A stretch of DNA of 61,310 bases from DATGMP01 sp035293565 (GTDB lineage Bacteria; Pseudomonadota; Alphaproteobacteria; BOG-932; Roseiterribacteraceae): assembly GCA_035293565.1 (NCBI GenBank), contig DATGMP010000089.1, forward strand, positions 1-61,310, read 5' to 3'. Below, one piece after another: positions 1 to 7,961 of this stretch; within the stretch, counting starts at the first letter, position 1; every line of letters begins with the position of its first letter. The notes under the pieces were generated by a model. The model was not told the origin of the DNA. It worked only from the letters and a program-made list of their open reading frames with translations, and did no database searches. The position numbers and the translations under genes are program-made.

Positions 1-1076
1 AGCCGCCGCTCGGCGCCTTCGGCGGCGACCCGCTGGCATTCTTCTATACCTCCGGCACGACCGGAGTGTCCAAGGCGGTGGTGCACACGCATTCTTCGAC
101 CAAGGCCATGAGCGAGTTCCTGCTCGAGCTGCCGCATGATGAGGAGCATGTCTGGGGCACGGGGCCGATCATTTGGGGCGTGGGCTATCCCTGCACGCTG
201 GGCGCGGCGAATTATGTCGGCATGAAGGTGGCGCTCGAAGATGATTTCGGCCCGCGCCCGTTTCTCGCCGCGGTGGAACGCGAGCGCATCAGCCATGTGA
301 CGATGCTGCCCAGCCAATGGGCCGATCTCTTGGCCAATCACCCGCACGAGGATTACGATCTCTCTTCGCTCAAGGTGATTCTGCTCGGCGCCGAGCCGAT
401 CGGGTCGGCGCTGCTGGCCAAGATCCGCAAGCGTCTGCCGCAGGTCGGGCTTTACGCGTTCTACGGCCAGACCGAGGCGCCCTATACCTGCATCGGCAAG
501 ATCGGCGCGGAAGCGCGCGGCATCGGCCGGCCGCGTGCCGGGTGTGCCGTGAAGATCCTCGATCCGCGCGGCAATCGCGTCGTGGGCGAGGTCGGCGATC
601 TGGCGATCAGCGGCCCGCATCGCATGGCGGAATATTGGGGCCAACCCGAGAAGAACGCCGAGGCGCTGCGCGACGGCTGGTTCTTCTCCGGCGATCTTGG
701 GATGGTCGATGCCGAGGGGCGTGTCCATGTGCTCGGGCGCAAGGAGGATGCGATCTCGAAGGGCGGTCGCTACATCCGGCCGCTCGAAATCGAGGACCAG
801 GTGATGACGATTCCAGGTGTCGGTGAAGCCGGCGCCGTCGGTGCGCCCGCCGATGCGATCGAACAGAAGATCATCCTCGCCGTGGCACCCGAAAGTGGCC
901 GCAGGCTTACCGAGGGCCAGGTGCGCGCGGCGCTCGACGAGAAGCTGCCGGCAACGCACCGACCGGATTTGATCGTCGTCGCGGAGGAATTGCCGCACAC
1001 CAATGATGCTTCGGGCGGGCGCGGCAAGTTGCTGAGGCGCGGTATACGAGACAGGTACGAGAGATTGCTGATGTAG
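1..1076 (+). CDS. Acyl-CoA synthetase (AMP-forming), 5'-truncated
   Basis: This is the C-terminal part of a class I adenylate-forming enzyme, which activates a carboxylic acid to acyl-AMP and then acyl-CoA. The reading frame is open from base 3, so the true start lies outside the window. The phosphate-binding motif TSGTTGVSKAVVHTH is seen at bases 48-92, followed by YGQTEAP (A5-like) and the hinge motif FFSGDLG near base 685. The C-terminal segment GGRGKLLRRG carries the likely catalytic lysine. About 357 residues of a protein usually 500-550 long are present. The next gene starts 23 bp downstream, so co-transcription is likely. The substrate cannot be read from the sequence. Confidence 0.93.
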   Translation, partial: PPLGAFGGDPLAFFYTSGTTGVSKAVVHTHSSTKAMSEFLLELPHDEEHVWGTGPIIWGVGYPCTLGAANYVGMKVALEDDFGPRPFLAAVERERISHVTMLPSQWADLLANHPHEDYDLSSLKVILLGAEPIGSALLAKIRKRLPQVGLYAFYGQTEAPYTCIGKIGAEARGIGRPRAGCAVKILDPRGNRVVGEVGDLAISGPHRMAEYWGQPEKNAEALRDGWFFSGDLGMVDAEGRVHVLGRKEDAISKGGRYIRPLEIEDQVMTIPGVGEAGAVGAPADAIEQKIILAVAPESGRRLTEGQVRAALDEKLPATHRPDLIVVAEELPHTNDASGGRGKLLRRGIRDRYERLLM

Positions 1077-1099
1077 CACTCCGGGGGAAGGAAGAAGAC

Positions 1100-1855
1100 A
1101 TGCAGCTCATCGCTCGGGCTAAAGAGGCGGAGAATTCGCGGCGTTATGTCGAGGTCGAGGAGGGGGCTGCCTGGGTTCGGGATTATTTCGGCCGAAACAA
1201 AGCGATCGCGTTGAACGGACGCGCGCCCGAGCATGGAATGGATTTCCCGCAGGCCTATCTGGTCGAACAGCAGCCGAACCAGGTCGCTGATCCGCATTTC
1301 CATTTGATCGATCAATTCCAGGTCGTCGTCGCGGGCGGCGGACTGTTCGGCAAGAAGCCGATCGCAGGGATTGCGGTCCATTACGCCAACGCCTACACGC
1401 CCTACGGTCCGATCGCGGCCGGACCCGATGGCGTCCACTACATCACGATGCGCAATCGCTGGGATTCGACGCCCGCGCATTTCATGCCGAAATGCCGTGA
1501 TCAGCTGAAGCCGCTCCCGCGCCGGCACGTGCTGGTCGACCCTGTGCGGCGCGCCGAGGCGGCGGAATTGGGAACGCTGGCTTCGCCGTTGTCGCAAGAT
1601 CTGCACGCGACCGAAGAAGACGGCCTCGGCATCTGGCGCTATCGCATCCCGGGCGGCCAGGCGGTCGACGGTCCCGACCCGGCGCAAGGCGGCGGGCAAT
1701 ATTGGCTGGTGCTGGCGGGCGGCCTGTTGCGCGATGGCGAGGTGCTGGAGCCGATGTCTTGCGTCTTCCTGTCGTCCGACGAAAAGCCGATCGAGCTGGC
1801 CGCCGCAACCGGCGGCGTCGAGATGCTGGGGCTGCAGTTTCCGGTGAAGCATTGA
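1100..1855 (+). CDS. Cupin-like hypothetical protein
   Basis: A 251-residue soluble protein with no signal peptide. An H-x-H-x3-Q element (His66, His68, Gln72) followed by a glycine-rich strand suggests one cupin metal site, and a weaker second beta-rich half follows. The ATG is preceded by GGGGAAGGA at good spacing. It sits between a CoA ligase and an amidohydrolase, all on the plus strand with short gaps, and probably belongs to their operon. I do not recognise a characterised family. A sensor, isomerase or dioxygenase-like role is possible but not shown. Confidence 0.8.
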   Translation: MQLIARAKEAENSRRYVEVEEGAAWVRDYFGRNKAIALNGRAPEHGMDFPQAYLVEQQPNQVADPHFHLIDQFQVVVAGGGLFGKKPIAGIAVHYANAYTPYGPIAAGPDGVHYITMRNRWDSTPAHFMPKCRDQLKPLPRRHVLVDPVRRAEAAELGTLASPLSQDLHATEEDGLGIWRYRIPGGQAVDGPDPAQGGGQYWLVLAGGLLRDGEVLEPMSCVFLSSDEKPIELAAATGGVEMLGLQFPVKH

Positions 1856-1924
1856 GCATCGCATTCCCTCTCCGGCGCCCTCCTTGGGGCGGGAGAGGTT
1901 CCGCAGCGGAACTCGGAGTTAGCC

Positions 1925-3583
1925 ATGACTTACGATCTTCTCGTCAAAGGCGGCGCCGTCGTCGATGGCACGGGCGCGCCCGCGTTCAGCGCCGATATCG
2001 GCATCCTGGACGGACGGATCGCAGAGATCGGCAAGATCACCGGCGCCGCGCGCCGATCGATCGACGCGGACGGTCTGGTCGTTGCGCCGGGTTTCGTGGA
2101 TCCGCACACCCATTACGATGCGCAGATCTGTTGGGACCCGATGCTGTCCTGCTCGTCATGGCACGGCGTGACGACCGTGGTGATGGGCAATTGCGGAGTC
2201 GGCCTCGCCCCGGTTCGTCCGGAACAACGCGAGATCGTGATGTGGGACTTGGTCAACCTCGAGGCCATTCCCTATGAGGCGCTGAAGGAGGGGCTTACCT
2301 GGGACTGGGAGAGCTTCCCGGATTTCATGGACGCGGCCGCGCGACGCGGCAGCGGGCCCAATCTCGCCTTCCTCGCGCCGCTTACGCCCTTCCGCCACTA
2401 TGTCATGGGCGAGGCTTCCCTCGAGCGCGCCGCGACCGAGGACGAGACACGGCAAATCGCCGAGCTTCTGCGCGGGGCGATGAAGGCCGGCGCGGTCGGA
2501 TTTTCGTCCACCAATGCCAAGGCGCATATCGGCTTCCAGGGCCGGCCGCTCGCCTGCGTCAATGCGGGCCGCGAGGAGTTGCTGGCTTATGCGCGCGTGC
2601 TGAAGGAGGCGGGGCGCGGCGCCATCGAGATCGCGCTCGGCTCGGCGGGTCTGGGCGAAGAGGATTTCAGCCTGGTCGACAAGCTGCTCGACGAAAGCGG
2701 CGCGCCCATCACCTTCCTTGCGCTCATCAAACATTTCGACAAGCCGCGCGCGCATATCGAGGCGATGGAGCGGTTCGCGCCGCTGATCGCCAAGGGCGCC
2801 AGGCCGCAGATGCACTCGACCAATCTGGTCAGCGACCTCAATCTGCGCAACCCCTATATGCTGTCGGTGTTTCCGTCATGGCATGCGCTGTTCAACCAGC
2901 CCGAAGACGTGCAACGGCGAATCTACCGCGACCCGGAATTTCGCCGACGTTTCCGCGAAGACATGAGGACCTTGCCGGGCTTCCATGGCGATTTCTCGCT
3001 GGTGTGGGTGAACGACGCCAAGCGGCCCGACTTCCAGGATCTCATCGGCAAGGACGTCGCCTCGATCGCGGCCGCGCGCGGTGTCGACCCGCTCGACCTC
3101 TTCATCGATCTGCCGCTCGAGGATGATCTGAAGCTCGAATACACGTCGGTGCGCTTCGGCATTCCGATGGAATATATCGGCGATCCGCGCACGCTGATCG
3201 GCCTGTCCGATGGCGGCGCGCATGTCTCGATCCTCTGCAATGCCGGCTACCCGACCGAGATGCTGGGCGACCTGGTGCGCGACAAAGGCATTCTGAGCTT
3301 GGAGCTTGCCGTCAAGCGCATGACCTCCGAGCCCGCCGACTTCTTCGGCCTCACCGATCGCGGGCGACTGAAGCCCGGCCTCGCCGCCGATCTCGCGATC
3401 TTCGATCCCGCGACGGTTGGTTCGAACAGCGCCCGCCCCGAACCGCGCAACGACCTGCCCGGCGGAGGGCGGCGGATGGTCGTTCGCGCCACAGGCATGG
3501 AGTATGTCGTGGTGAACGGGCAGGTGATGTTGGAACGCGGCGCGGAGACGGGTGCGCGACCGGGGAAAGTGCTAAGGCCTTGA
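1925..3583 (+). CDS. Amidohydrolase family 3 protein (N-acyl-D-amino-acid deacylase-like)
   Basis: A 552-residue amidohydrolase-superfamily enzyme. It begins with the composite beta-sandwich sequence YDLLVKGGAVVDGTG and carries the metal motif H-x-H at His61/His63 (DPHTHYD). The late segment LSDGGAHVS supplies the conserved aspartate. The C-terminus (PGLAADLAIFD) is typical of D-aminoacylase and dihydroorotase relatives. Members hydrolyse N-acyl-D-amino acids or cyclic amides, using one or two zinc ions in the cytoplasm. A diverged second copy lies at 4630-6348 on the other strand. The true substrate is unknown, and the catabolic setting suggests an amide or lactam intermediate rather than D-amino acids. 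Confidence 0.9.
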   Translation: MTYDLLVKGGAVVDGTGAPAFSADIGILDGRIAEIGKITGAARRSIDADGLVVAPGFVDPHTHYDAQICWDPMLSCSSWHGVTTVVMGNCGVGLAPVRPEQREIVMWDLVNLEAIPYEALKEGLTWDWESFPDFMDAAARRGSGPNLAFLAPLTPFRHYVMGEASLERAATEDETRQIAELLRGAMKAGAVGFSSTNAKAHIGFQGRPLACVNAGREELLAYARVLKEAGRGAIEIALGSAGLGEEDFSLVDKLLDESGAPITFLALIKHFDKPRAHIEAMERFAPLIAKGARPQMHSTNLVSDLNLRNPYMLSVFPSWHALFNQPEDVQRRIYRDPEFRRRFREDMRTLPGFHGDFSLVWVNDAKRPDFQDLIGKDVASIAAARGVDPLDLFIDLPLEDDLKLEYTSVRFGIPMEYIGDPRTLIGLSDGGAHVSILCNAGYPTEMLGDLVRDKGILSLELAVKRMTSEPADFFGLTDRGRLKPGLAADLAIFDPATVGSNSARPEPRNDLPGGGRRMVVRATGMEYVVVNGQVMLERGAETGARPGKVLRP

Positions 3584-3719
3584 CGCGAATCCTGCTCCCC
3601 ATCGATCTTTTGATAAGGAGCCGCGGTTCCGCTTCGCGCACCCAAGCGGCCCTTCGATCGAGCAGGCGACAGGTCCGCAAGGTCCCAGGTCCAGAAGCTC
3701 AAGCCTACACTCAACCGGC

Positions 3720-3735
3720 ACCGCCTTAGGGCGGT
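3720..3735. repeat. Short inverted repeat in 170-bp gap
   Basis: ACCGCC-TTAG-GGCGGT forms a possible 6-bp hairpin 18 bp before the enoyl-CoA hydratase start. It has no T-run, so a terminator is unlikely. The rest of the 3584-3753 gap shows nothing recognisable. Confidence 0.3.
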
Positions 3736-3753
3736 CTTAGCGAGGCAACGTGG

Positions 3754-4521
3754 ATGATCGATCTTCGCAAAAGTGATTGCGCCGATGGCCAAGTCGCCAC
3801 TGTGGTGATCGAAAATGCCGCCAAGCGCAACTGCCTGGACCGAAACGTTCGGCGTGCTTTTGTCGGGGCGTTCGATGACCTCTCCAAGGACGAGACGCTG
3901 CGCGCCATTGTCTTGACCGGGGCGGGGGAGAGAGCCTTCATCGGCGGCGCAGACGTGGAGGAACTGGCCGAACTCGATCCGCAAACGGCCGCGCCATTCA
4001 TCACTGAGATTCACGATTGCTGCGAGGCAGTCAGAAGGTCGCCTGTGCCGGTGATCGCACGCATCCGCGGCTATGCGCTTGGGGCAGGCCTCGAGATTGC
4101 CGCGGCTTGCGACATTCGGGTGGCGACGACTGACAGCTATTTCGGCATGCCTGAGGTGAAACTAGGAATGCCTTCCGTGATCGAGGCGGCGCTGTTACCG
4201 CAGCTCATCGGATGGGGACGAACCAGGTACCTCCTCCTGACCGGCGAAACAGTCTCGGCCGCCGCGGCGCACGATTGGGGTTTGTTCGAGTTTGTGGTCC
4301 CGCCGGAGGAATTGGACCTCACAGTCGAGCGAATGTGCTGCGCGATCGCCGAATGCGGGCCCAAAGCCGTGCGCGATCAGAAAGCGCTGATTCGGGATTG
4401 GGAGCGCTTGCCGATCGATCAAGCGGTCCAGCGGGGCGTGGAGGTGTTCGAGGCGACCTGGCGAGGCGATGAGGCAGCAAGAATGGCTGGGTCCCGCCTA
4501 GCCGCCATGCGTCGAAAATAA
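3754..4521 (+). CDS. Enoyl-CoA hydratase/isomerase family protein
   Basis: A 255-residue crotonase-fold enzyme. The oxyanion-hole segment is GERAFIGGADVEEL (about residues 58-71). Both glutamates of classical hydratases are present: Glu114 in GAGLE and Glu134 in MPEVKLG, spaced 20 residues apart as in rat crotonase (Glu144/Glu164). This supports true hydration of trans-2-enoyl-CoA in beta-oxidation. The start follows GAGG. The gene faces the amidohydrolase at 4630 tail-to-tail. Its codon use is slightly less extreme in GC than its neighbours, which might reflect separate acquisition. Confidence 0.92.
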   Translation: MIDLRKSDCADGQVATVVIENAAKRNCLDRNVRRAFVGAFDDLSKDETLRAIVLTGAGERAFIGGADVEELAELDPQTAAPFITEIHDCCEAVRRSPVPVIARIRGYALGAGLEIAAACDIRVATTDSYFGMPEVKLGMPSVIEAALLPQLIGWGRTRYLLLTGETVSAAAAHDWGLFEFVVPPEELDLTVERMCCAIAECGPKAVRDQKALIRDWERLPIDQAVQRGVEVFEATWRGDEAARMAGSRLAAMRRK

Positions 4522-4603
4522 TTCTTTCTTACCGCCAGACCATCATCAACGGATTGCCCACTGGCCGTCTTCGGACTGTAAAAAGTCCCGACACCCGCTG
4601 TGC

Positions 4604-4631
4604 GAGCGAGGTTTTCCTTTTATGCTCGCTC
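4604..4631. terminator. Possible bidirectional terminator between convergent genes
   Basis: GAGCGAG (4604-4610) and CTCGCTC (4625-4631) can pair around a T-rich 14-nt loop, just where two genes converge. A smaller GGACT/AGTCC hairpin lies at 4573-4588. Neither has a clean U-tract after the stem, so this is a weak call. Confidence 0.35.
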
Positions 4632-6348
4632 AGTGCGGCGCTACGAATTGGCCCGGCAGGCGCCCGGTCAGCTGCCCGTCCAGCACGATCGGCTGGCCGT
4701 TGACGATGGTCGCGCGCACGCCCTTGCCCCAGGCTTTCACGCGGCCGACGCCGCCGGGCAAGTCGTGCACGAACTCTTTCTTCCAGGGGCCGATCGTGTC
4801 GGGATCGAAGATCATCAGGTCGGCCCAGCCGCCCACCTTGATCACCCCGCGGTCGGCCAAGCCGACGAGCGCGGCCGGGATCTGGGTGATCTGGCGGATG
4901 CCCTCCTCGAGCGTCCAGACTTCGCGGTCCAGCACCCAGGAGCGCAGGAAATAGGAGCTCCAATCCGATCCGTCGTCCTTGGCGAGGTGCGCGCCGCCGT
5001 CCGAGGTTCCGATCAGCATGCGCGGATCGCGCTGCGCCGTCTTGACCGCGTCGCGCCAATCGGGGCTTTCGGTCCGCCAACGGAACTCGGTTTTGAAATC
5101 CTCGGCCAGCGCCAGATCGAGCATCACGTCGGCCGGAGCCTTGCCCTGCTCGTCGGCGATGTCTTGGATCGAGCGGCCCTGCAGCGGCTGGTGCTTGGGA
5201 TCGAAGATCTTGTCGACGAACACCGTCGGCCACAGCGGCGGCGGCAGCGTCGAGCCCTTGTCGGGATCTCGATTGTAGTTCTCGACGGCCCTGCGCATCT
5301 CGTCGCGCGTTTTCGGATCGCGCAGCATCGCGCGGCGCTCCTCATCGGAGGCGTGGAGCATGCGCATCCAGGACGGCACGGCGCGGTAATGCATGTTGGT
5401 CGGGCCGATCACGACCGAACGGTCGAAGGGCCGGGTGATGAGAAGCGAGAAGACCGGGCCGCCGCGCTTCACCGCGTCATCGAGGAATTGCTGCGAGGCT
5501 TCCCAGGTCGCCGTCGGCGCGTCGACCTTGTTGCGGCCGCCCAACCCTTGGATGATGACCGGCAGGCCCGCGGTGCTGCCGATTTCGATCAGATAGTTCT
5601 GGTCGGCCTCGTTCAGTCCGCCGATGGCGGACGCCGGCAGGAACGCGATCGAACCCGCGCCGTGCTTGCCGACCTCCGCGACCAGGGTCAGCACCTCTTT
5701 TTTATCGGCGAGACGCGACGGGACGGGCCGGTCCTGAATGTCGAGATGGGTCGGCGCCATCGAGGAGGAGAAGCCGGCGGCACCCGCCTCCATCGCTTCG
5801 GCGACCATCTTGCGCATGGCCTCGATCTCGTCGTCGGTCGCCGCACGCTTCACGGCGTCGTCGCCCATCACCCAACGGCGCAGATTGGAATGGCCGATAT
5901 AACACGCGAAATTGACGCCGAGCTTGCCCTTGCGGGTGGCGACGAATTTGGGAAAGCTGTCGCAATCGTCCCAGGTGATGCCGGACATGGCGATCGGATC
6001 CATGTCCTCGACGCGGGCGAAGATGCCGGTCAGGAACTCGCGGTCCTGCGGCTTTACCGGCGCGACCGAGAAGCCGCAATTGCCGGCGAGAATCGTCGTC
6101 ACGCCGTGAAAGCACGACATGGTCGCGTAAGGGTCGAAGGTGATCTGCGGATCGTAATGGGTGTGGATGTCGACGATGCCGGGCGCCACGATCATGCCGG
6201 CCGCGTCGATCTCCTCCTTCGCCTTGGCGTTCTCCAGATGCGCCAGCTTGGCGATCTTTCCGTCCTTGATGCCGACATCGACGCGCCGGCGGGGAAGGCC
6301 GTTGCCGTCCACCACAGAGCCGTTTCGGATGATGAGATCGTATTCCAT
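4630..6348 (-). CDS. Amidohydrolase family 3 protein (D-aminoacylase-like), second copy
   Basis: A 572-residue homologue of the protein at 1925-3583. It has the same N-terminal layout (YDLIIRNGSVVDGNG), an H-x-H metal motif at His62/His64 (DIHTHYDPQ), and the aspartate-containing segment TSDGGAHLA late in the protein. It likely hydrolyses an N-acyl or cyclic amide with zinc. It is divergently transcribed from the TauD-type dioxygenase at 6536, with a 14-bp palindrome in the shared upstream region. The ATG follows a purine-rich GGGGACGGG. The two copies differ enough to imply different substrates. Confidence 0.9.
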   Translation of the reverse strand: MEYDLIIRNGSVVDGNGLPRRRVDVGIKDGKIAKLAHLENAKAKEEIDAAGMIVAPGIVDIHTHYDPQITFDPYATMSCFHGVTTILAGNCGFSVAPVKPQDREFLTGIFARVEDMDPIAMSGITWDDCDSFPKFVATRKGKLGVNFACYIGHSNLRRWVMGDDAVKRAATDDEIEAMRKMVAEAMEAGAAGFSSSMAPTHLDIQDRPVPSRLADKKEVLTLVAEVGKHGAGSIAFLPASAIGGLNEADQNYLIEIGSTAGLPVIIQGLGGRNKVDAPTATWEASQQFLDDAVKRGGPVFSLLITRPFDRSVVIGPTNMHYRAVPSWMRMLHASDEERRAMLRDPKTRDEMRRAVENYNRDPDKGSTLPPPLWPTVFVDKIFDPKHQPLQGRSIQDIADEQGKAPADVMLDLALAEDFKTEFRWRTESPDWRDAVKTAQRDPRMLIGTSDGGAHLAKDDGSDWSSYFLRSWVLDREVWTLEEGIRQITQIPAALVGLADRGVIKVGGWADLMIFDPDTIGPWKKEFVHDLPGGVGRVKAWGKGVRATIVNGQPIVLDGQLTGRLPGQFVAPH

Positions 6349-6429
6349 GTCGCCCGTCCCCTTCCCCTGAAGGAACCTCGCCCCGACCGTCTATAGGCCG
6401 TCCGGCCGATCTTGCCAACCAGACAAAAA

Positions 6430-6443
6430 CAAGCAATTGCTTG
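6430..6443. promoter_or_regulatory. Perfect 14-bp palindrome, candidate operator/promoter
   Basis: CAAGCAATTGCTTG is a perfect palindrome in the 187-bp divergent region between the amidohydrolase (4630-6348) and the dioxygenase (6536). It is loosely flanked by ACCAGA (6418-6423) and TCTGGT (6445-6450). A possible plus-strand promoter is TTGCTT (6437-6442), 16 bp, then TATTCT (6459-6464). The palindrome would overlap its -35 element. The cognate regulator is not obvious. Confidence 0.45.
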
Positions 6444-6535
6444 CTCTGGTCTCTGGCCTATTCTAAGGTCATGTGGTTGCCTCCGCCAAGTCCCGGCGGT
6501 AGGCTTCGGCAATAACACCGGTCGGGAGGCTGGCG

Positions 6536-7393
6536 TTGCAGGGGAATATCAGGGTCGTGCCGGTAACGGCAGCGTTGGGCGCCGATATCCATGGGCTGGA
6601 TTTATCGCAGCCTCTGGATGATGAGACCGTGACGCTGATCCGGCGCGCGCTGGTCGATCATCTGGTCCTGTTTTTCCGTGATCAGAAGCCGCTGTCGGTC
6701 GACGAGCATGTCCGCTTCGGCCGTTACTTCGGCGAGATCGACATGCCGCTCTTCCGCACGAAATCCTCCGAACGGCCGGAGGTGCTGGTGCTGGATCAGG
6801 TGGCGCCCAAGGGCGAGGGCGCCGATAGCTGGCACGCCGACAACACCTATATGGAGACCCCGCCCATGGGGTCGATCCTGCAGGCTCGCATCCTGCCGCC
6901 GGTCGGCGGCGATACCTGCTTTGCCAGCATGTACGCCGCCTACGAGGCGCTGTCGGAGCCGATGCGGAATTTCCTGGACGGGCTCGAAGCGGTGCATTCG
7001 TTGGAGCAGATGGTCGAGCGCACCAGGCACGTCGCCGGGCGGACGCTGCGCGACAGTCTCTCCCAATGGCCGCCGGTTCGTCACCCGGTGGTGCGCGTGC
7101 ATCCCGAAAGCGGCCGCAAGCTGCTCAACGTCAATGCCAATTGGACGGCCGAGTTCGCCGATATGAGGCGCGCCGAAAGCGATGCGCTGCTGCGCTTTTT
7201 GTTCGAGCACATCAAGAGCCCGGAATTCCAAGTGCGACTGCGCTGGAATGTCAGCGATGTGGCCTTCTGGGACAATCGCGCGGTCCAGCATTATGCCGTC
7301 GCGGACTACACGTCGCGGCGCGTGATGCAGCGGATCACGATCGTAGGCGACAAACCGGTCGGCCCCTCCAGGATCACCGGCATCGCAGCCTGA
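6536..7393 (+). CDS. TauD/TfdA family Fe(II)/2-oxoglutarate dioxygenase
   Basis: A 285-residue member of the TauD/TfdA family, which hydroxylates a substrate while decarboxylating 2-oxoglutarate. Iron ligands are visible as His100 and Asp102 (SWHADNTY) and the distal His252 (QHYAVADY). The 2-oxoglutarate-binding arginine is probably Arg262 or Arg266 (RRVMQRITI). The start is TTG, chosen because GGGAGG lies 6 bp upstream; no ATG fits as well. It leads a plus-strand run with a cupin, an MFS carrier, a flavin monooxygenase and a hydrolase, which suggests it opens degradation of an imported compound. Confidence 0.93.
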   Translation: MQGNIRVVPVTAALGADIHGLDLSQPLDDETVTLIRRALVDHLVLFFRDQKPLSVDEHVRFGRYFGEIDMPLFRTKSSERPEVLVLDQVAPKGEGADSWHADNTYMETPPMGSILQARILPPVGGDTCFASMYAAYEALSEPMRNFLDGLEAVHSLEQMVERTRHVAGRTLRDSLSQWPPVRHPVVRVHPESGRKLLNVNANWTAEFADMRRAESDALLRFLFEHIKSPEFQVRLRWNVSDVAFWDNRAVQHYAVADYTSRRVMQRITIVGDKPVGPSRITGIAA

Positions 7394-7426
7394 CCATTTC
7401 CAACCCTGAGCGCCGGAGCGAGGTCG

Positions 7427-7882
7427 ATGGGGCAGCCGAGATTCACGCATCTGGACGATCATCGCTGGCAGGAGGTTCGCCGTCAGCAGCATGGCGATCA
7501 CACGGCGTCGGTCCGTGAGAAGTGGCTGGAATTCTCGCCGAACTGCCTGTCGCTCTACGCGGTCTGGGATCCCGGCATGATCGTCCACGCCCACGGCCAC
7601 AACAGCAATCACGTGGTCTTCGTGATCTCCGGAGAGATGACCTGCGGCGGTCGCAAGTGCCCGGCCGGGACCCACATCGCGCTCGACCAGGGCGACACGT
7701 TCGGCCCCTTCATCGCCGGCCCGGAAGGCGTCGTGCTGTTCGAAGTGATGATGGGCGATCCGCGCTCCTTCCCGGCCGACCCGGAGGGCTACAAGAAACT
7801 GCTCGCCGAAAAGGGCGTCGAGCAGCTGCCCAACCCGCCGATCGACATGCCGACCTGGATCAAGGACACGCGGAGCCAGTGA
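7427..7882 (+). CDS. Single-domain cupin protein
   Basis: A 151-residue cupin. The first motif is visible as HAHGHNSNHVVFVISGEMTC (about residues 46-65), and the second half contains a GDTFGPF strand. It has no signal peptide. It follows the dioxygenase by 33 bp and precedes the transporter, so it is likely part of the same operon. Small cupins of this kind recur in four places in the window beside degradative genes. The enzymatic role is not known. Confidence 0.85.
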   Translation: MGQPRFTHLDDHRWQEVRRQQHGDHTASVREKWLEFSPNCLSLYAVWDPGMIVHAHGHNSNHVVFVISGEMTCGGRKCPAGTHIALDQGDTFGPFIAGPEGVVLFEVMMGDPRSFPADPEGYKKLLAEKGVEQLPNPPIDMPTWIKDTRSQ

Positions 7883-7924
7883 TGATTGCGCTCTGTCGCT
7901 CGCGCTATCCATCAACCTCAAAGA

Positions 7925-7949
7925 CGTCATGCCCGGGCCGGGCATGACG
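7925..7949. repeat. Palindromic repeat unit (CGTCATGCCCGG arms)
   Basis: Two perfect 12-bp arms, CGTCATGCCCGG and CCGGGCATGACG, flank a single G. The core matches the left side of the longer repeat at 15923-16010. It lies in the leader of the MFS gene, 13 bp before its start, and could form a hairpin in the mRNA. Elements of this kind are scattered in many alphaproteobacterial genomes. Confidence 0.75.
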
Positions 7950-7961
7950 ATTGAGGGGGAT

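Noticed and set aside
4600..6396. 598-residue plus-strand frame opposite the amidohydrolase
   Set aside because: His- and Arg-rich shadow; the minus-strand protein carries the H-x-H metal motif and proper N- and C-terminal segments.
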